Assembly: GCA_003134435.1 (NCBI GenBank)
Contig: PLBE01000212.1
Span: forward strand, 1-60,127
Direction of reading: 5' to 3'
Source of the DNA: Acidobacteriaceae bacterium
Lineage (GTDB): Bacteria > Acidobacteriota > Terriglobia > Terriglobales > Acidobacteriaceae
DNA: 60,127 nucleotides
Shown here: piece by piece, positions 9,578 through 19,700 of the stretch
Layout of the letters: the number at the start of each line of letters is the position of its first letter
How positions within the stretch are numbered: the stretch's first letter is position 1
The notes under the pieces: model-generated
Seen by the model: the letters and a program-made list of their open reading frames with translations, nothing else
Database searches by the model: none
What the model was told of the DNA's origin: nothing
Translations under genes and position numbers: made by a program

Positions 9578-9802
9578 ATGACCGAATTCGATCGCAAGGT
9601 GGAAGAGGCTTCCGCGCGGATCAATCGCTCGGTAACGAATCTCGCCCAGACTCTGGAAAAAGAGACCGCGGAACTGGTCAAGTATCTGAACGACGAAGTG
9701 GTACCGGCGGTTCGCACCGGCTCGTCGAAGGGATTGCGAACGGCTGCGGGAAAGCTCTCGGAGTTCGCCGATTTTCTGGAAACTCACCGCAAGAATTCCT
9801 GA
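9578..9802 (+). CDS. Small helical protein of unknown function
   Basis: 74 aa, AGGA five bases before ATG 9578. The sequence is highly charged and heptad-like (FDRKVEEASARINRSVTNLAQTLEKE), so one or two amphipathic helices or a short coiled coil is expected. No signal or membrane segment. Its TGA stop overlaps the proposed CTG start of the RlpA-like gene, which suggests translational coupling and a real gene. Family not recognised. Confidence 0.6.
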   Translation: MTEFDRKVEEASARINRSVTNLAQTLEKETAELVKYLNDEVVPAVRTGSSKGLRTAAGKLSEFADFLETHRKNS

Positions 9803-10587
9803 AGCGCAGCGCCAGTTGCGCGGCCAGGAAAGTTCGCCAGAGGCCGCCCGCGCCTTCGTTTATTCTCTTGATCTTGCTGGCCAGTTTGCTGGTCAGCGCG
9901 TGCGGCCATAAGCAAACGCCCGCGCCAGTTCCGCCTCCGCCCTCACTTTCGCCGCCGAAAGAAAAACCAGGCCCGACTCCAGCCTCCCCAGGAACTACGA
10001 ACGAAGAAGATAAATTCGACATTCCCGCCGACGCCAAGCCCATTTTTGAACAAACCGGGACGGCGAGTTGGTACGGCGCTCCCTACCACAACCGGCGCGG
10101 ATCGAACGGCGAAGTTTATGACATGAACGCCATGACGGCGGCGCACCTCACCTTGCCGCTGGGCTCAATTGTGCGCGTCACGAATCTGAAAACCGGGAAA
10201 TCGGCGCTGGTGCGAATCACCGATCGCGGCCCCTTCGTCGAGGGTCGGATTGTCGACCTTTCGCTCGCTGCCGCCAAAGCCATTGACGTCTACTTGCCGG
10301 GCACGGCAAAGGTTCGCCTGGAAGTACTGCAAGCCCCCGTGGCTCTCGACACCGGCGGACGCTGGGCGGTTCAGATCGGTTCCTTTACTGGACAGAAGGC
10401 GGCCGCGGAAACAGCCGTCCACCTGCAGCAACGTTACCAGACCGCCAAGGTCATCAAGTTTGTCAGTCCCGTAGGCGACTGGTGGGTGCGGGTGCGCGTG
10501 CTCGACGACGACCGCCAGCGCGCCATTGCTCTCGCGCACGAGACGGAGACGCCGGAGGGATCGGTGTTTCTGGTGCGGCTGGACTGA
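9799..10587 (+). CDS. RlpA-like septal lipoprotein with SPOR domain
   Basis: 262 aa if started at CTG 9799, whose last two bases begin the TGA of the upstream gene. The frame is open from 9517, but that part overlaps the small gene and looks non-coding; no ATG, GTG or TTG lies nearer the signal. Residues 20-35 form a lipoprotein signal ending LLVSAC. A Pro-rich linker leads to the double-psi beta-barrel domain (GTASWYGAPYHNRRG, then ITDRGPFVEGRIVDLS) that in RlpA cleaves glycan strands lacking stem peptides. A C-terminal SPOR domain (RWAVQIGSFTGQKAAAETA) binds such denuded peptidoglycan at the septum. Family call is firm; the start is not. Confidence 0.88.
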   Translation: MKRSASCAARKVRQRPPAPSFILLILLASLLVSACGHKQTPAPVPPPPSLSPPKEKPGPTPASPGTTNEEDKFDIPADAKPIFEQTGTASWYGAPYHNRRGSNGEVYDMNAMTAAHLTLPLGSIVRVTNLKTGKSALVRITDRGPFVEGRIVDLSLAAAKAIDVYLPGTAKVRLEVLQAPVALDTGGRWAVQIGSFTGQKAAAETAVHLQQRYQTAKVIKFVSPVGDWWVRVRVLDDDRQRAIALAHETETPEGSVFLVRLD

Positions 10588-10707
10588 CATTTTTTTACCG
10601 GACGCCGCTCTGCGGAGTGGTATTGTTTTGGGCCAGAGACAAGAGCACGTATCATCGTCAGCGGATTGCCCTGAGATCGTAATCCGGCGCGAGAGGGAGA
10701 CTTAACC

Positions 10708-11049
10708 ATGGCGGATTGCCTGTTCTGCCGTATCATTCGGGGCGAAGTGCCGTCCAAAAAGGTCTATGAAGACGAGCACATCTACGCTTTTGAAGATCTG
10801 AATCCGCAAGGCCCGACTCACGTTCTGGTCATACCAAAAAAACACATTACCGGTTTGAAAGAAGCCAAAAAGGAAGACGCCGAACTGGTGGGCCGCTGTC
10901 ACCTCGTGGCCGCCCACATCGCGCGGGAACGGTCCATTGAGGACGGCTACCGCACCGTGTTGAATGTCGGTCCCCGCGCCGGCCAATCGGTCTTTCATTT
11001 GCACGTGCATCTCATCGGAGGCCGCTCCCTGCAGTGGCCGCCGGGCTAG
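10708..11049 (+). CDS. HIT-family nucleotide hydrolase (HinT-like)
   Basis: 113 aa, the usual length for HinT-type proteins. The histidine triad is HLHVHL near residues 96-101, preceded by the conserved N-terminal CLFCRIIRGEVPS and VLVIPKKHI. Members hydrolyse purine nucleoside phosphoramidates or AMP-lysine. GAGGGAGA precedes ATG 10708. It is followed by a 66-aa unknown gene and the PP2C phosphatase gene, all plus strand, with gaps of about 55-60 bp, so an operon is possible. Confidence 0.95.
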   Translation: MADCLFCRIIRGEVPSKKVYEDEHIYAFEDLNPQGPTHVLVIPKKHITGLKEAKKEDAELVGRCHLVAAHIARERSIEDGYRTVLNVGPRAGQSVFHLHVHLIGGRSLQWPPG

Positions 11050-11103
11050 GCCGGCTGCCAGCCTGCCTCTTCCGCCCCACATGCTCTGGCTTACAATCGC
11101 TGG

Positions 11104-11304
11104 ATGGCAAATCTGACATTGATATATGGCCTGCGTCTGCTGCCTTCCGACGAGGTTGCGGAAGTCGGTTCAGCGACGATCAAACTCAAGAATGGACGCG
11201 ATGCCCACATCGCTTTGCACATTCTGGACGGCAGCAAGGACGAGATCGAGAAGCAGCTCCAAGCGAGTCTCGCCGCCTTCTTCGACATCTACCCTGAAAT
11301 ATGA
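11104..11304 (+). CDS. Small conserved-looking protein of unknown function
   Basis: 66 aa. The sequence has a plausible small alpha/beta fold (TLIYGLRLLPSDEVAEVGSA, IALHILDGSKDEIEKQLQ) and coding-like composition. No signal peptide and no recognised domain. It sits between the HIT gene and the phosphatase gene in the same orientation. Confidence 0.55.
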   Translation: MANLTLIYGLRLLPSDEVAEVGSATIKLKNGRDAHIALHILDGSKDEIEKQLQASLAAFFDIYPEI

Positions 11305-11364
11305 CTTGGGCAGAGATTCCGGCACTGGCGGCCTCTATAATCGGGCGATGAATCCGGCAGCACG

Positions 11365-13500
11365 ATGAGACTGATTTCTCTCGAACTCGAAAGCCGCCTG
11401 CGTGCCCGGAAGCTCTGGCCGCAGAGCTGGACGGCGTGGGCGGCGCTCTATGTGCTGGCGCTCGACCTGCTCTTGTTCCTGGGGCAGTGGCTGACGCGGC
11501 GGGCGAGTCCGTCGACCTCCTCCAGCCTCGAGGGCTGGGTGATTTTTCTTAGCCTGCTGGCGATTGTGTTGCTGACGATCGCGGCTTTCCGGTGGCTCCG
11601 TTCGCAATTGCTGTGGCGATTGCGAAACCGGTTGATCGTAACCTACGTCTTTATCGGCGTCATCCCGGGCATTCTGCTGGTGATGATTTCTCTCATCACC
11701 CTCTATCTGCTCGCCGGCCAGTTCGCCAGCTTTGTCGTAACCTCGGACATCACCACCCACCTGCGCAGCATGGAGTCGGCCGATCGCGCCATCGCCCATC
11801 ATCTGGTGACCCAAATCGCGGACGGGAAAATGCTCAATGCGGAAACGCTTAGCCAGGTCCGATCGCGCCGTCCGGAGTGGTCGCGGCGTCAGGTGTGCGC
11901 CTGGTACCGGAGCCAGCCCCAGCCCTACTGTTCGGGGCCCGCGGCGCCGGCCAGCGTTAGCTTTCCAACCTTCATCACCGCTGATTTTCGCGATATCGTC
12001 AACGACCGGGGCACGCTCTATCTGAGGACTGCGACCCTGGCCGAAGCCGGGCCAGAGTCGCTGCGCGTGGTCTTGAGCGAACCGCTCGACAAGGACTTTG
12101 TCGAGGGCATCGCGGGCGACCTCGGCCAGATCGCGGTCTATGGCACCGAGAGCGGCACCGAAAGCGTTACCCCGAGCCCCACTGCAAGCTCGCCGGACGC
12201 ATCAAAGTCCTTCCTGGCGTTCGATGAAGGGAAACCGCGGCAGCAGACCTTCTCCGCCGGGACGATTCCACCGGCTAGCGACATGTTTGATCGCCAAGTT
12301 ACTTTCCCTATTCCCCTACAGGTCGTCGATTGGAAAACGGGAGAGCGAAAGCGCGCGGGTGCACTGGCCGAGGTTGAAACCCGGCCCTCGGTGCTCTATG
12401 CGAGACTTTTTGCCGCACTCGGAGATTACGCCAAGGGCGTCGAGTATATCTTGCTTTCGATTGCGATTGTGTTCGCCATCATCGAACTGCTGGCGCTCTT
12501 GGTCGGCACCAAGCTGACCCGCAGTATCACCTCGGCGGTAGCTGAACTCTACGAAGCCACCAAACACATCAATCGTGCCGACTTCAGCCACCGCATCGCC
12601 GTGCACTCCAGCGACCAACTGGCCACGCTTGCCAACTCTTTCAACTCCATGACCACGTCCATCGAAAAGCTGGTTCAGGAGCAGAAAGAAAAGCAGCGGC
12701 TGGAAGGCGAGCTGGCCATTGCCCAGGAAGTGCAGGCCCAGCTCTACCCCAAACTCATCACCCAATTGGAGAGCTTCGAGGTTCACGGCTTCTGCCGCCC
12801 GGCGCGTACCGTAAGCGGCGACTATTACGATTTTCTCGCGCTCAATTCCGACAAGATGATGCTGGCGGTGGGCGACATCAGCGGCAAAGGAATTTCAGCG
12901 GCGCTGTTGATGGCGACGATCCACTCCGCCGTGCGCGCCTACAGCATTGAAGACGTGCCCGTACTGCGCGAAGCCGCCGCCGGTGCTCACGAGGCCGCGG
13001 GATTGATGCTGGCGTCCGATTCCAGAGGAGGGGACGCTTCCCCGGCAACCCTGCTGGCGCTCTTGAACCACCAGCTCTACGAAAGCACTCCGGCGGCCAA
13101 GTATGCGACGTTGTTCTTGGGAATCTACGACGGAGCGACGCGCCGCTTTACTTATGCCAACGGCGGTCATCTGCAGCCCATCCTGATTTCTGACGACGGC
13201 TCGTCGCAATTACTGAGCTGCGGCGGAACCGTGGTCGGTCTGTTCGACAACCTGAGTTTTCCGGAAGCGTCCGTGCAACTCCGCCCCGGTGATTTGCTGG
13301 TGGCTTACAGCGACGGGGTGACTGAACCGGAAAACGACTATGGCGAGTTTGGCGAGGAGCGCCTGCTCCAGTTGGCGCAAGAGAATCGACACCTGCCCCT
13401 GGAGCGCATCACCGAAATTGTCATGGCCGCCGTGGCCGACTGGATCGGAGATAACGAACAGCCCGACGATGTCACCCTGGTATTGGCCCGCGCAAAATAG
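11365..13500 (+). CDS. Membrane HAMP-PP2C (SpoIIE/RsbU-type) serine phosphatase
   Basis: 711 aa. Three hydrophobic segments lie near residues 20-40, 52-70 and 90-120, then an extracytoplasmic sensor region of about 240 residues, then a further helix (YILLSIAIVFAIIELLALLVG, about 359-380). A HAMP linker and short coiled coil precede a PP2C domain from about residue 460. Metal-binding and catalytic motifs are complete: SGDYYDF, VGDISGKGISAALLM, YSDGVTEPEN and PDDVTLV. Such proteins dephosphorylate anti-sigma-factor antagonists in partner-switching stress pathways. The ligand and partner are unknown; no anti-sigma gene is adjacent. Confidence 0.93.
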   Translation: MRLISLELESRLRARKLWPQSWTAWAALYVLALDLLLFLGQWLTRRASPSTSSSLEGWVIFLSLLAIVLLTIAAFRWLRSQLLWRLRNRLIVTYVFIGVIPGILLVMISLITLYLLAGQFASFVVTSDITTHLRSMESADRAIAHHLVTQIADGKMLNAETLSQVRSRRPEWSRRQVCAWYRSQPQPYCSGPAAPASVSFPTFITADFRDIVNDRGTLYLRTATLAEAGPESLRVVLSEPLDKDFVEGIAGDLGQIAVYGTESGTESVTPSPTASSPDASKSFLAFDEGKPRQQTFSAGTIPPASDMFDRQVTFPIPLQVVDWKTGERKRAGALAEVETRPSVLYARLFAALGDYAKGVEYILLSIAIVFAIIELLALLVGTKLTRSITSAVAELYEATKHINRADFSHRIAVHSSDQLATLANSFNSMTTSIEKLVQEQKEKQRLEGELAIAQEVQAQLYPKLITQLESFEVHGFCRPARTVSGDYYDFLALNSDKMMLAVGDISGKGISAALLMATIHSAVRAYSIEDVPVLREAAAGAHEAAGLMLASDSRGGDASPATLLALLNHQLYESTPAAKYATLFLGIYDGATRRFTYANGGHLQPILISDDGSSQLLSCGGTVVGLFDNLSFPEASVQLRPGDLLVAYSDGVTEPENDYGEFGEERLLQLAQENRHLPLERITEIVMAAVADWIGDNEQPDDVTLVLARAK

Positions 13501-13602
13501 ACTCGGGCCATCGGCTTTCGCTCTGCGCTTCGCCTTCTGTCGCAAGCGCTGGGGCTTGAGCAGGCCAAGAAGTCTTCTTCCACTTCTGCGCATTTTTTGC
13601 GG

Positions 13603-13616
13603 GTGATCCAGATCAC
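13603..13616. promoter_or_regulatory. Crp/Fnr-like palindrome upstream of the megasynthase (distal)
   Basis: GTGATCCAGATCAC is a perfect palindrome of two 6-bp arms around CA. It fits the Crp/Fnr-superfamily form GTGA-N6-TCAC, and the right flank CACAA matches TCACAA. It lies about 150 bp before the proposed megasynthase start. Confidence 0.55.
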
Positions 13617-13633
13617 AAATCCGCCCCCCGAAA

Positions 13634-13651
13634 TAGTGACGAACGTCACTA
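13634..13651. promoter_or_regulatory. Crp/Fnr-like palindrome upstream of the megasynthase (proximal)
   Basis: Perfect 8-bp arms TAGTGACG and CGTCACTA around AA, again containing GTGA-N6-TCAC. Its centre is 33 bp from that of the first palindrome, close to three helical turns, so two dimers could bind the same face. No -35/-10 pair was convincing nearby. Confidence 0.55.
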
Positions 13652-13759
13652 ACCACGCGACTACTCTCATGACATATTAGGAACTAAAAGGCTTACACCG
13701 CAGCCGCAATCGGAACTTCTGTTTGTTGTTGGGCTCGTCAATTGCTCGCGAAGGGCAAG

Positions 13760-16700
13760 ATGGGAGCAGGAGTGAACTTTTCTCTCCACGAATCTGGTTA
13801 CGATACCCTCCGGGATTATCCTCTGACGCGAGGCCCGCACCAGTTCGTCGAAGATCAAGCGGAGCGCACTCCCGATGCCCCCGCTCTGACTATTGCTCAA
13901 CAGCAGATTTGCTACCGCGAGTTGAATTCCCGCGCCAACCGTCTGGCCCATTTCCTCCGCGAACACGCAGTCCGTCCCGAAACCCTGGTCGGCGTCTGTC
14001 TTGATCGATCGGTAGATTCTGTGGTCAGCCTTCTCGCCATCCTTAAATCCGGTGGCGCCTACCTGCCGCTGGATCCAAGATTTCCCAAAGACCGACTTGC
14101 TTTCATGCTTGCGGATTCCGAAGTTTCCCTCCTCCTGACGCATTCTTCGCTTCGCGAAAGGCTGGGCGAAACCAGCGCTCGCGTGATCCAGCTCGACGCA
14201 CCGCTCGACCACGAGGCCGAGACGCTCGTCCGTCTTCCTGCCTCCAACCTCATCCCGACCGGCGATCCTGAACATCTCGCCTACCTCATCTACACTTCGG
14301 GCTCGACGGGAAAGCCCAAGGGAGTCATGATCCCGCGGCGGGCGCTGGTCAATTTCCTCTTGTCCATGGCGGAAGCGCCCGGCATGGCTGCTTCCGATAC
14401 CCATTTGGCGGTTACCACAACTTCCTTTGACATCTCGATCCTCGAATTCCTGCTTCCTCTAATCAGTGGCGCGCAGATCGTCATAGCCACCGCTGAGCAG
14501 GCCGCCGACGGCCGTGAACTGCAGAGATTGCTGCGGCACCACGCCATCACCGTGATGCAGGCGACGCCGACCACCTGGCGCATGCTGCTGGAAAGCGGTT
14601 GGGAAGGGAAGAGCGACCTCCGCATTTTTTGCGGAGGCGAGGCTCTTACTTCCGACCTCGCCCGTCAGTTGCTTCCGCGCTGTCGCGAACTGTGGAATAT
14701 GTACGGGCCCACCGAAACCACGATTTGGTCTTCCACCCAGCGCATTACAATCGCCGACCAGATCTCGCTTGGCCTGCCCGTGGCCAACACCCAATTCCAT
14801 GTCCTGGATGAAAATCTCAAGCCGGTGCCCGACGGAATGCCCGGTGAACTCTGGATTGGCGGCGCCAGCCTGGCTCGCGGCTATCTCAAGCGTCCCGAGC
14901 TCACCGCCGATAGGTTTGTGGTTTGTCCGGATGCTGTCATTACCGATTCTGTCGATTCCAATCAGCAGGTGCAGAGTGCGCGTCTCTATCGCACCGGAGA
15001 CGAGGTTCGCTATCGCTCCGATCACTCGCTTGAATTTCTCGGTCGCCTCGACCATCAGGTAAAACTCCACGGGTTTCGCATTGAACTGGGTGAGATCGAG
15101 AGCGTCCTGGCTAGGATCGACGGAATCACGCAGGCCGTCGTCATCCTTCGAGAAGACGGCCCCGGCGAGAAACGTCTGGTCGCTTATTACACCGGCCCCG
15201 CCGCCTTAAGCTCTACCTCTTTAATTCAGACCCTGCGGGCCACTCTCCCGGTTTATATGGTTCCGGCCGCCTTTGTGCGTCTGGAGAAATTTCCCCTCAC
15301 TCCCAATGCCAAACTCGATCGCCAAGCCCTGCCGCGTCCCGAAGGTAAACGGCCTCTTCTGGCGCAGGACTTTATCGCCCCGCGAACCATGGCGGAAAAG
15401 CAATTGGCCAGTCTCTGGGGTGAACTCCTGCAACTGGAGGAGATTGGCATCGACGACAGTTTCTTCGACCTCGGGGGCAACTCGCTGGCTGCGCTGCGCA
15501 TGGTCAGCCAGTATCAAACTCGCTTCGGACGCGAGATTCCTCCCGTCAAAGTTTTCCAATATCCCACCATCGCCAAGCTTGCGGAATTCCTGGAATCGAG
15601 AGAAGCCAAGTCCGATTTTCTCGCCGATGCCGAGAGCCGGGCGACGCGTCAGCAACGCCGTCGCCAGCACGACTCGCAGGCTGATTCACATGACGGAAAC
15701 GACGGCGTTCGCGATGCCGTTGCCATCGTCGGCATGACCGGACGCTTTCCGGGCGCAGCCAATCTCGATCAGCTCTGGAGCAATCTCTGCCAAGCCGTTG
15801 AATCCATCTCGTTCTTTACGCCTGAAGAACTGGGTCCCGGTATCGACGAAAATCTTCGCCGCGATCCCGACTACATTCGGGCTCGAGGCTTGATCGAGGG
15901 CGCGGATCTCTTCGATGCCGCGTTCTTTGGCATCAACCCCCTCGAAGCCCGCGTCATGGACCCGCAACAGCGCGTCTTTCTCGAACTCGCCTACCACGCG
16001 CTTGAAAACGCAGGCTGCGATCCCGAGCGCTATCCCGGCCGCATTGGTGTGTTTGCCGGCATCGGAGACAATCACTACTACACCACCAACCTTCTCACCC
16101 AGCCCGATCTGCTGGCCATGGCCGGCAAACTCGCCGTCGAATACGGCAACCAGAAGGACTACATAGCGCTTCGTACCGCCTATCTGCTCGATCTCCGCGG
16201 ACCCGCCGTCAGCCTCAATACCGCTTGTTCCACCACCCTCCTGGCGGTCGATCAGGCCTACCGCTCGCTGCTGGACTATGAGTGCGACCTCGCGCTTGCA
16301 GGCGGCATCGACATAACGGTCCCGCAGAAAAGCGGCTTTCTCTACCAAGAGGGAGGCACGTTCGCCAAGGATGGCCATTGCCGCCCGTTCGACGCTGATG
16401 CCACAGGAACGATGTTCTGCGACGGTGCCGGTGTGGTCATCCTCAAGCGTCTAGCCGACGCTCTCGCCGATGGAGACACCATCTATGCCGTGATTCGCGG
16501 CACGGGTAAGAACAATAACGGAGCCCGTCCTGCTTCCTTTCTCGCCCCGAGCGTCGACGGCCAAGCCGATGCCATTGCCCTGGCGCAGTCGAATGCCAAT
16601 GTTCCCATCGAGACCATTCGCTACATCGAAGCGCACGGCACCGGCACTCCAGTCGGCGACCCCATAGAATTTGAAGCGCTCAGGAAAGTCTTTGAGGGCA

Positions 16701-19700
16701 AGACCGCGAAAAAGCAGTTTTGCTATATCGGTTCCATCAAAGGAAATATCGGGCATCCCACCAATGCCGCCGGAGTAGCCGGCCTGATCAAAGCCGCTCT
16801 GGTTCTGCATCAGGAACAAATTCCTCCTACCCTCCACTTCAAACATCCCAATCCTAAAATCGATTTCGACGGCAGCCCTTTCCTGATTGCCGATAAGCTC
16901 ATCCCCTTTCCTCGCGGAGAGCAAGTGCGCCGCGCCGCAGTCAGTTCTTTTGGATTTGGCGGGACCAACGTGCACGTTGTCCTGGAAGAAGCGCCCGATC
17001 CCGATAAGACGCCAGCACGCGCATCGCGACCGTTGCAACTTCTGCCGCTTTCCGCCAAGACCCCCGCTGCGCTCGATGCCTACAGCCATGCCTTGGCGGA
17101 GCATCTTGCCAGTTCGGCTCCGGAGGCTTTCGCGGACGCAGCCTACACCTTCCAAACCGGGCGCAAACAGATGGCCCACCGGCGCTTCGTGGTCGCCGCC
17201 GATTCCACCGAAGCGGCTAAGCTACTCGCGCAGCCAAATCCTTTGCGCTGCGGCAGCAAACGCTGTGAACGCCGCAATCCTCCTATAGTTTTTCTGTTCG
17301 GCGGTCAGGGCACGCAGTACGTCCACATGGGCCTGAACCTCTACCGCGACGAGCCTCTATTCCGCGCCGTGGTCGACGATTGTTGCGAATACCTCCAGCC
17401 CCATCTCGGTCGCGATTTGCGCGAACTTCTCTATCCCCGGAGTGGCGATGAGAAGACCGCCCAGATCGCGCTGCAGGACACTTTCTTTACGCAGCCCTCG
17501 ATTTTCGTCATCGAATATGCGCTGGCGCGTTTGTGGCAGAGCCTGGGTATCGAACCCGCGATCATGGCCGGACACAGCATTGGAGAATTTGTCGCCGCCA
17601 CACTCGCCGGGGTATGGCAGCTTGAGGACGCGCTCAGCATCATCGCTCTTCGCGGCCGCCTGATGCAGGACTTGCCGCGTGGTTCCATGATGGCTGTGAA
17701 CGGCAGCGCGGAGTCGATCACGAAAACTCTTCCCTCTACCCTTCAGCTTGCTTCTAATAACGCTCCCGCTCTCTGCGTAGTGTCAGGCCGGGAAGCGGAT
17801 GTCGTCGAATTCCAGAAGCAACTCGAAGCGCATGACGTCGTCTGCCGCCACCTGCATACTTTCCATGCTTTCCACTCCGCGATGATGGATCCCATGGTCG
17901 AACCGTTGCGCGCGGCTGTCGCTAGAATCCAGTTGCGCGTGCCCACGAAGCCGATTGTCTCGACCGTCACCGGACGTCCGCTCACCGCCGCGGAAGCCAC
18001 CAATCCGGCATATTGGGCGAATCATGCGCGGGCCACGGTTGAGTTTTCGAAAGCAATCCAGTGCATCAAAGACCACGGATACGACCTCTTCCTCGAATGT
18101 GGCCCGCGTTCCACGATGTGTTCGCTGGCTCGCCAGCACTTCGCACCCGAACATCCCTGCGTCGCCGTACCCACATTGGCTGACACGCATGAAAACAACA
18201 CCGAGTGGGCGACTCTGCTCGTTGCCCTCGGAAGTCTCTGGCAGAACGGCGTGTCGATCGATTGGGACGCCTTCTACGCCCACGAACAACGCCGGCGCAT
18301 TCCCCTGCCAACCTATCCCTTTGAGCGGCAACGCTTTTGGGTCGACCCTGCCGCAGTGGCAACTGCTGCACCAGGTCCAGAACGAAGTCCCGAACCATGT
18401 CCTGAGCCACGTCCTGAGCCATGTCCTGAACCCAGCTCTCAACTTTCTGAACCGCGCTTCGAGGCCGCGTCCTCCAAGACCGGCGTCGATTCGCCGGTTG
18501 TTTTGCGGAAAGACCGTATCGCTGCTCGCGTTCTCGACCTGCTCGTACCGGTTTCGGGGCGCGACCGCTCACAAATCAATACCTCCGGCACGTTCATGGA
18601 GCAGGGATTTGATTCTTTGTCCTTGACTCAGGTCGCCTTCGCCATTCGCAAGGAATTTTCGGTCAAAGTCAGCTTCAGTCAACTCATGAATCAGTGGCCC
18701 AACATCGACCTGCTTGCCGCCCATCTGGATGCAACTCTTCCGGTCAACATTCTCGCGGAAACTCACCCTGTCCCGGCTCCTCTGCCTGCTCCTCGACTTC
18801 CCGCTGCATCTTATGCGGCGGGCACAAGGCCGGATGTACGAGCAACGAACAGCGTGCTCGAAGAGGTTATTGCCGAGCAAGCGCGCACGATTACTCGTTT
18901 GGTGACGCTTCTCGAAAACGCCGGCAAAAATCATCCCACGGAAGCTGCCTCGACCAATGGCAACCATCTCGACAGGGCAGCCATCGTCGCTCCACCGAAA
19001 ACTGCTCCGCTGCCTGCCGGCCCGCCTGAAGTCGAATCTACCGTCCCGCAGCGCGGTATCTACGCTTCGTCGCGTCTTTCCGAACATTTGTCGGCTTCCT
19101 ACAACGAGTCTATGACCGTGCGCTTCACCGGCAATATCTCGATCGAAAAAATGACACAAGCCATGCAGCGCGTCGTCGATCGTCATGATGCGCTTCGCGC
19201 CAGCTTCGACGAAGCCGGTCAGGTGATGAAAATCGCGCCCGCCCAGAAGATCACGGTGCCCGTCACCGACCTTTCCGCGCACGGCCAAACGTTGCTTCAG
19301 GAGGATCGTCTCCGAAAAATAATTGGCGATGAGACCGCCTTTCCATTTCCCCTGCCCGCGGGCCCGCTGTTCCGCTGCCAGATGATCTTGCTCGACCCTG
19401 ACCGCGCCGCGGTCATCTTCACCGCCCACCACATCATCTGCGACGGTTGGTCGTTGGATGTTCTGATCCACGATCTCTGCGCTTTTTATGCGGAAGAAGT
19501 TTCGGGCGCGCCTGCATCGCTGCCGCCCGCGCAGTTCTATGCCAGCTACGTGCAGGCAGTAACCGAGCGTCATCGTTCCGACGAATTCAAGGAAGCTGCC
19601 AGCTATTGGCATGAGAAGTTCAACCATGGTTTTCCCGTGCTCGCGCTGCCCACCGACCACCCTCGAAGCGCGCGCCGCGAATTCAACGCGCGCCGTGCCG

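Noticed and set aside
9517-10587. Long version of the RlpA-like gene starting at 9517
   Set aside because: Its first 94 residues overlap the small plus-strand gene, are Gly/Arg-rich and non-protein-like, and would bury the lipoprotein signal in mid-protein.
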